A stretch of 25,027 nucleotides of DNA from Thermoleophilia bacterium (GTDB lineage Bacteria > Actinomycetota > Thermoleophilia > Gaiellales > Gaiellaceae). The stretch covers positions 1 to 25,027 of the forward strand of contig JACVSB010000004.1 in assembly GCA_014534155.1 (NCBI GenBank), written 5' to 3'. A program made the position numbers and the translations under genes. The notes under the pieces are model-generated. The model did not search any database and was not told where the DNA came from. It saw only the letters and a list, made by a program, of their open reading frames with translations. Each line of letters starts with the position of its first letter. Position 1 is the first letter of the stretch. Below, one piece after another: positions 22,053 to 25,027 of this stretch.

Positions 22053-22756
22053 AGGTCGAGGCCCAGGCGCCGGTCAACCAGTCCGTCGAGCGCGCGGCGC
22101 GCCTGCTCGCGCTCTTCTCGGTCGAGGAGCCGGAGCTGACGCTCGCCGACGTCACGGCACGCCTGGGAACCAGCAAGGCGACCGCGCACCGCTACGCGAC
22201 GGCGCTCCGACGGGCCGGGCTCCTGCGCGCGACGCCGGCGGGGTACACGCTCGGCCCGCGCGTTGTCGAGCTCGCGGCCACCGCCCTCGCCGGCCTTCGC
22301 ATCGTGAAAGTGGCCGGGCCGCACCTGGAGCGGCTCGTCGCGACCGTGAACGAGACGGCCGTGCTCTCCATCTGGGACGGCGACGCGCCCGTCGTCGTGC
22401 GCGTGGACGACAACACGGATCGCCTCGTCCGCATCAACGTGCGGACGGGGTCGCGCCTGCCGCTCGACTCCGCGCAGGGGAAGGTGTTCCGCGCCTTTGC
22501 CGCCAACGACGACGAGCTCGCCGACGTCCGCAGCACCGGTCTCGCCTTCAACGAGCGGATCGTCGAGGGGATCGCCGCCCTCGCGGCGCCGGTCTTCCAG
22601 GGCGGGGACGTCGTGGCGGCGATGGCGCTCGTGGGGACGACGGCCGCGATCCGCCCCGACCCGCGGGCGGAGCCCGCGCTCGCGCTGCGCGCGGCCGCTT
22701 CCGACCTCTCGTCCGAGCTCGGCTTCCTGCGCCCGGGCGCGAGGAGGAGCGCGTGA
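22049..22756 (+). CDS. IclR-family transcriptional regulator
   Basis: A 235-residue DNA-binding regulator. The winged helix-turn-helix is at the N-terminus: SVERAARLLALFS (12-24), LADVTARLGTSKATAHRYATALRRAGLL (32-59) and the wing YTLGPRVVELA. The C-terminal effector domain (about 85-225) has the usual TVNETAVLSIWDGDAPVVV, the LPLDSAQGKVFRAF pocket region (where many members read H/S-A-GKA) and GIAALAAPVFQGGDVVAAMAL. IclR proteins often govern aromatic or carboxylic-acid catabolic operons and sit beside them, acting as repressors or activators with a small-molecule effector. It overlaps its neighbours on both sides (ATGA, GTGA), so it is produced with the plus-strand operon and may regulate itself through the repeats at 19350-19372. 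Confidence 0.93.
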   Translation: MKVEAQAPVNQSVERAARLLALFSVEEPELTLADVTARLGTSKATAHRYATALRRAGLLRATPAGYTLGPRVVELAATALAGLRIVKVAGPHLERLVATVNETAVLSIWDGDAPVVVRVDDNTDRLVRINVRTGSRLPLDSAQGKVFRAFAANDDELADVRSTGLAFNERIVEGIAALAAPVFQGGDVVAAMALVGTTAAIRPDPRAEPALALRAAASDLSSELGFLRPGARRSA

Positions 22757-23103
22757 AGGCGGTTCGTTGGGCAGATGTCCCCGACGAGCCGGTCCGCCCC
22801 GGCGTGCGGCGGCGCGGCTTCGGCACAGAGGACGTCCTGCTCGTCCTGAACGAGTGCGAGCCGGGGATGGATCTGCGCCCGCACAGCCACGACTTCGACC
22901 AGATCGCCATGATCACCAGGGGGAGGGCCCTCTACCACATCGGCGGGGAGCCGAACGAGGTCGGCCCCGGCTCGATCATGCTCATCCCGGCGCACGTCGA
23001 GCACTACATCGAGCCGCTCGGTGACGAAACCGTGGAGAACATCGACGTCTTCGCGCCTGCCCGCGCGGACTACCTCCACCTGATCGAGTGGATGCGCTCG
23101 TAG
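22753..23103 (+). CDS. Small cupin-domain protein
   Basis: Single cupin of 116 residues. Motif 1 reads PGMDLRPHSHDFDQIAMITRG (37-57), giving His44, His46 and Gln50 as metal ligands. Motif 2 reads GPGSIMLIPAHVEHYIEPL (71-89), with His84 (and His81 nearby). A metal-binding beta barrel is therefore expected. Such small cupins serve as isomerases, dioxygenases, decarboxylases or sensors in catabolic clusters, and the sequence does not distinguish them. The GTG start overlaps the IclR stop (GTGA), and the end overlaps the next gene by 16 bases, so it is embedded in the operon. Confidence 0.88.
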   Translation: MKAVRWADVPDEPVRPGVRRRGFGTEDVLLVLNECEPGMDLRPHSHDFDQIAMITRGRALYHIGGEPNEVGPGSIMLIPAHVEHYIEPLGDETVENIDVFAPARADYLHLIEWMRS

Positions 23104-23840
23104 CGCTGGCCGACGCCTCCCGGGAGGCCGGCGGGAAGGCGTACGGGCTCGCCCGCCTCTCGGCGCTCGGCCTGCCGGTGCCCCCAGCGCTCGTCCTCCC
23201 CGCGACCGCGTACGCGCGCTGGCGCGAGGCCGCCGCGCTGCCGGAAGCAGCGCTCGCGGACGCCCTCGAGACGCTCGGTCCGCCGCTGGCCGTCCGCTCG
23301 TCGGCGCTGGACGAGGATACGGAGGGGCGCTCCGCCGCAGGCCAGTACGAGAGCGTGATGGGCGTGACGACGCTCGTCGAGCTCCGGGAGGCCGTGGCGA
23401 CCTGCTACCGCGCCGCCGAGAGCGAGCGGGCGGCCGCCTACCGCGGGAGGGGTGAAGCGGAGCTCGCGCTCGTGCTCCAGCGCGAGGTCGCCGCCCAGCG
23501 AGCCGGCGTCGCGTTCTCGCGCGATCCCGTCACCGGCGAGGAGACGACCCTGCTCGAGGTCGTGTACGGGCACGGCGAGGCGCTCGTCTCTGGCCGCGCC
23601 GATCCCGATCGCTATCGGATCGCCCGCGACGGGACGGTGCGCGCGCGGCTCGCCGAGAAGCAGAACGTCCCGCCCGCCCGGCGCTTCGCACGCACGCTCC
23701 GCGACGACGAGGCGCGTGCCACGGCGCAGCTCGTGCTGGAGGCCGAGCGCGGCTTCGGGATCCCCGTGGACGTGGAGCTCTGCTTCGCCGGCCCTCGAAC
23801 CTGGGTCGTCCAGTGCCGCCCGATCACGACGCTCGCGTGA
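23088..23840 (+). CDS. PEP-synthase-like ATP-grasp (PPDK N-terminal) protein
   Basis: A 250-residue protein matching the ATP-binding domain of PEP synthase, pyruvate phosphate dikinase and rifampicin phosphotransferase. Landmarks in order are EAGGKAYGLARLSALGLPVP (13-32, Lys17), LAVRSSALDED (67-77), AGQYESVMGV (84-93), RAGVAFSRDPVTGE (138-151), GHGEALVSGRADPDRY (161-176) and the closing VELCFAGPRTWVVQCRPITT. It is shorter than the usual 320 or so residues but keeps every landmark. In relatives this domain phosphorylates a swivelling His domain using ATP. That domain is not in this protein, and the next gene overlaps its stop (GTGA), so the enzyme appears split into subunits, as in phenylphosphate synthase. 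The GTG start lies in the last codons of the cupin gene. Confidence 0.85.
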   Translation: MDALVALADASREAGGKAYGLARLSALGLPVPPALVLPATAYARWREAAALPEAALADALETLGPPLAVRSSALDEDTEGRSAAGQYESVMGVTTLVELREAVATCYRAAESERAAAYRGRGEAELALVLQREVAAQRAGVAFSRDPVTGEETTLLEVVYGHGEALVSGRADPDRYRIARDGTVRARLAEKQNVPPARRFARTLRDDEARATAQLVLEAERGFGIPVDVELCFAGPRTWVVQCRPITTLA

Positions 23841-25027
23841 GCCCTCCCGACGAGCCGGCCGCCACCTGGACGTACGACCCCTCGCACTACCCGGAGCCCA
23901 TGTCGCCGCTCTCGGCGGACGTCTGGTTCGCCTCCATGGGGGAGGGCATCCGGGCCGCCGCCCGCGAGCTGCGAGCCCCCTTCGGCGGCTTCGAGACCGC
24001 GACGTTCGCCGGCGGCTGGGCGTACGAGCACGAGCTCGATCCCGCCTGGGAGCCGGATGCCGAGCAGATGCGGCAGGCGGCGCTCGAGGTCGCGGAGCGC
24101 TGGGAGCGGGAGTACCGCCCCCGCGCCGAGGCGATCACCGGCGAGATCCTTCGCATGCGGCCGGAGCGCCCGCCGCCGGCCGACGCGGTCGCGCTGCTCG
24201 ACCGACTCCTCGAGCTGACGCGCGAGCAGTGGCGCCTGCACTTCCTCACGGTGATCGCGGTGCACCACGCGCGCGAGCTCGTGCACGACGAGTACGTCGC
24301 GCGTTTCGGGAAGGCGGACGAGCTGGAGCCGTACCGGTTGAGCGAGGGCCTGGCGAACGAGACCCTCCTCGCGGACGAGCGCCTCTGGGAGGTAGCCGAG
24401 CTCGCCCGTAGCCTCGACGTGGCAGACGCCGTGCTCGAGCTCCCGGCGGAGGCGGCGCTCGAGCGGCTGGCCCAGACGGCGCACGGGCGGCGCGTCCTCG
24501 CCGCCGTCGCCGGCTACCTCGAGCGCTACGGGGGCCGCTCCCGCCTGCACGAGCTCTCCGAGCCGCGGGTCGCGGAGCGGCCCGCCCTCGCCCTGGAAAC
24601 CGTGCGCCTTTTCCTCGAGCGCCCTCGCGACCTGCCGGCGGAGCGCCGCGCGAAGGCGGCCGAGCGCGAGCGCTTCGAGGCTGGAACACTCGCCCGGATC
24701 GAGGATCGCGGCGACCGCGCCGCCTTCGCCGGAGTCCTCTCGCGTCTCCTCGCCGCGGTCCCGCTCGAGGAGTCGCACGCGTACGCGATCGACTACCCGG
24801 GGCTCGCAGCCGTTCGCGAGGTGCTCCTCGGCGTCGGTCGCCGCCTCGTCGCCGAGACGCGGCTGGACGATCCGGAGGACGTCTTCCTCCTCACGTGGGT
24901 GGAGCTCCGCGCAGCCGTGGCCGACGCCTGGGGAGAAGGGCTACACGCACTCGCCCGCGAGCGGCGGGCCGAGCTCGAGGCGGCGCGCCTGAGGGCTCCC
25001 GAGCCCTACCTCGGCGCGGCTCCCGAC
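23837..25027 (+). CDS. PEP-utilizing-enzyme-like protein, partial at window end
   Basis: The frame opens at a GTG overlapping the stop of the ATP-grasp gene and stays open for 397 codons to the window edge, so the C-terminus is missing. The start reads MSPPDEPAATWTYDPSHYPEPMSP. After that come long charged helices, with VIAVHHARELVHDEYVARFG, then a YLERYGGRSRLHELSEPR element. Near the edge is RLDDPEDVFLLTWVELRAA. In rifampicin-phosphotransferase-like and PEP-synthase-like proteins, a helical middle domain with DD-D-V-F-x-L-T followed by a helix precedes the swivelling His domain. I therefore expect that domain just beyond the edge. It is probably the partner subunit of the ATP-grasp protein; the phosphoryl acceptor is unknown. 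Confidence 0.75.
   Translation, partial: MSPPDEPAATWTYDPSHYPEPMSPLSADVWFASMGEGIRAAARELRAPFGGFETATFAGGWAYEHELDPAWEPDAEQMRQAALEVAERWEREYRPRAEAITGEILRMRPERPPPADAVALLDRLLELTREQWRLHFLTVIAVHHARELVHDEYVARFGKADELEPYRLSEGLANETLLADERLWEVAELARSLDVADAVLELPAEAALERLAQTAHGRRVLAAVAGYLERYGGRSRLHELSEPRVAERPALALETVRLFLERPRDLPAERRAKAAERERFEAGTLARIEDRGDRAAFAGVLSRLLAAVPLEESHAYAIDYPGLAAVREVLLGVGRRLVAETRLDDPEDVFLLTWVELRAAVADAWGEGLHALARERRAELEAARLRAPEPYLGAAPD

Noticed and set aside
1..25027. Mobile elements, CRISPR arrays, tRNA or rRNA genes
   Set aside because: No transposase or integrase motifs, no regularly spaced repeats and no recognisable RNA gene were seen on either strand. Composition is even along the window.

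Overview
The window is very GC-rich, densely packed with genes, and uses many GTG starts and 4-base ATGA/GTGA gene overlaps. This style, plus the gene families present, points to a high-GC actinobacterium. A deep lineage such as Thermoleophilia is possible but is only an impression. I see no rRNA, tRNA, CRISPR, insertion sequence or phage gene, and no gap between genes longer than about 140 bases.

Region 1 (1-6067) is an envelope/sugar block. A plus-strand TPR-protein tail at the left edge meets, tail to tail, a minus-strand operon reading from 6067 down to 306: MMPL-family exporter, macro-domain protein, then rfbA, rfbC, rfbD and rfbB. The last four make the complete dTDP-L-rhamnose pathway. 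A recognisable promoter with an operator-like palindrome lies just upstream of the MMPL gene.

Region 2 (6207-10593) is mixed. A YtxH-like small membrane protein lies behind a sequence resembling a general-stress (SigB/SigF type) promoter and is followed by a PaaI-type thioesterase. Then come a minus-strand pair (cytochrome P450 and a protein of unknown function) and, divergent from it, a plus-strand set of carboxymuconolactone-decarboxylase-like protein, FAH-family enzyme and VOC protein. The VOC gene ends at a hairpin.

Region 3 (10629-25027) is the most interesting part: two divergent operons separated by about 20 bases near 19.35 kb. The minus-strand operon has ten genes: HpcH/HpaI aldolase, dihydroorotate-dehydrogenase-like flavoprotein, second P450, LigA-like and LigB-like extradiol dioxygenase subunits, amidohydrolase-like protein, HD-domain protein, APC amino acid/amine permease, glutamine-synthetase-like ligase and a 79-residue protein. 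The plus-strand operon has aldehyde dehydrogenase, class III aminotransferase, IclR regulator, cupin, and a PEP-synthase-like enzyme split over two genes, the second running off the window. Read together, these look like uptake and catabolism of an amine-bearing, probably aromatic, compound. The inferred steps are import, gamma-glutamyl activation or transamination, oxidation, P450 hydroxylation or O-dealkylation, ring opening by the LigAB-like enzyme, hydrolysis, and retro-aldol cleavage to central metabolites. The substrate cannot be read from the sequence, and this gene combination does not match a pathway I know as a whole.
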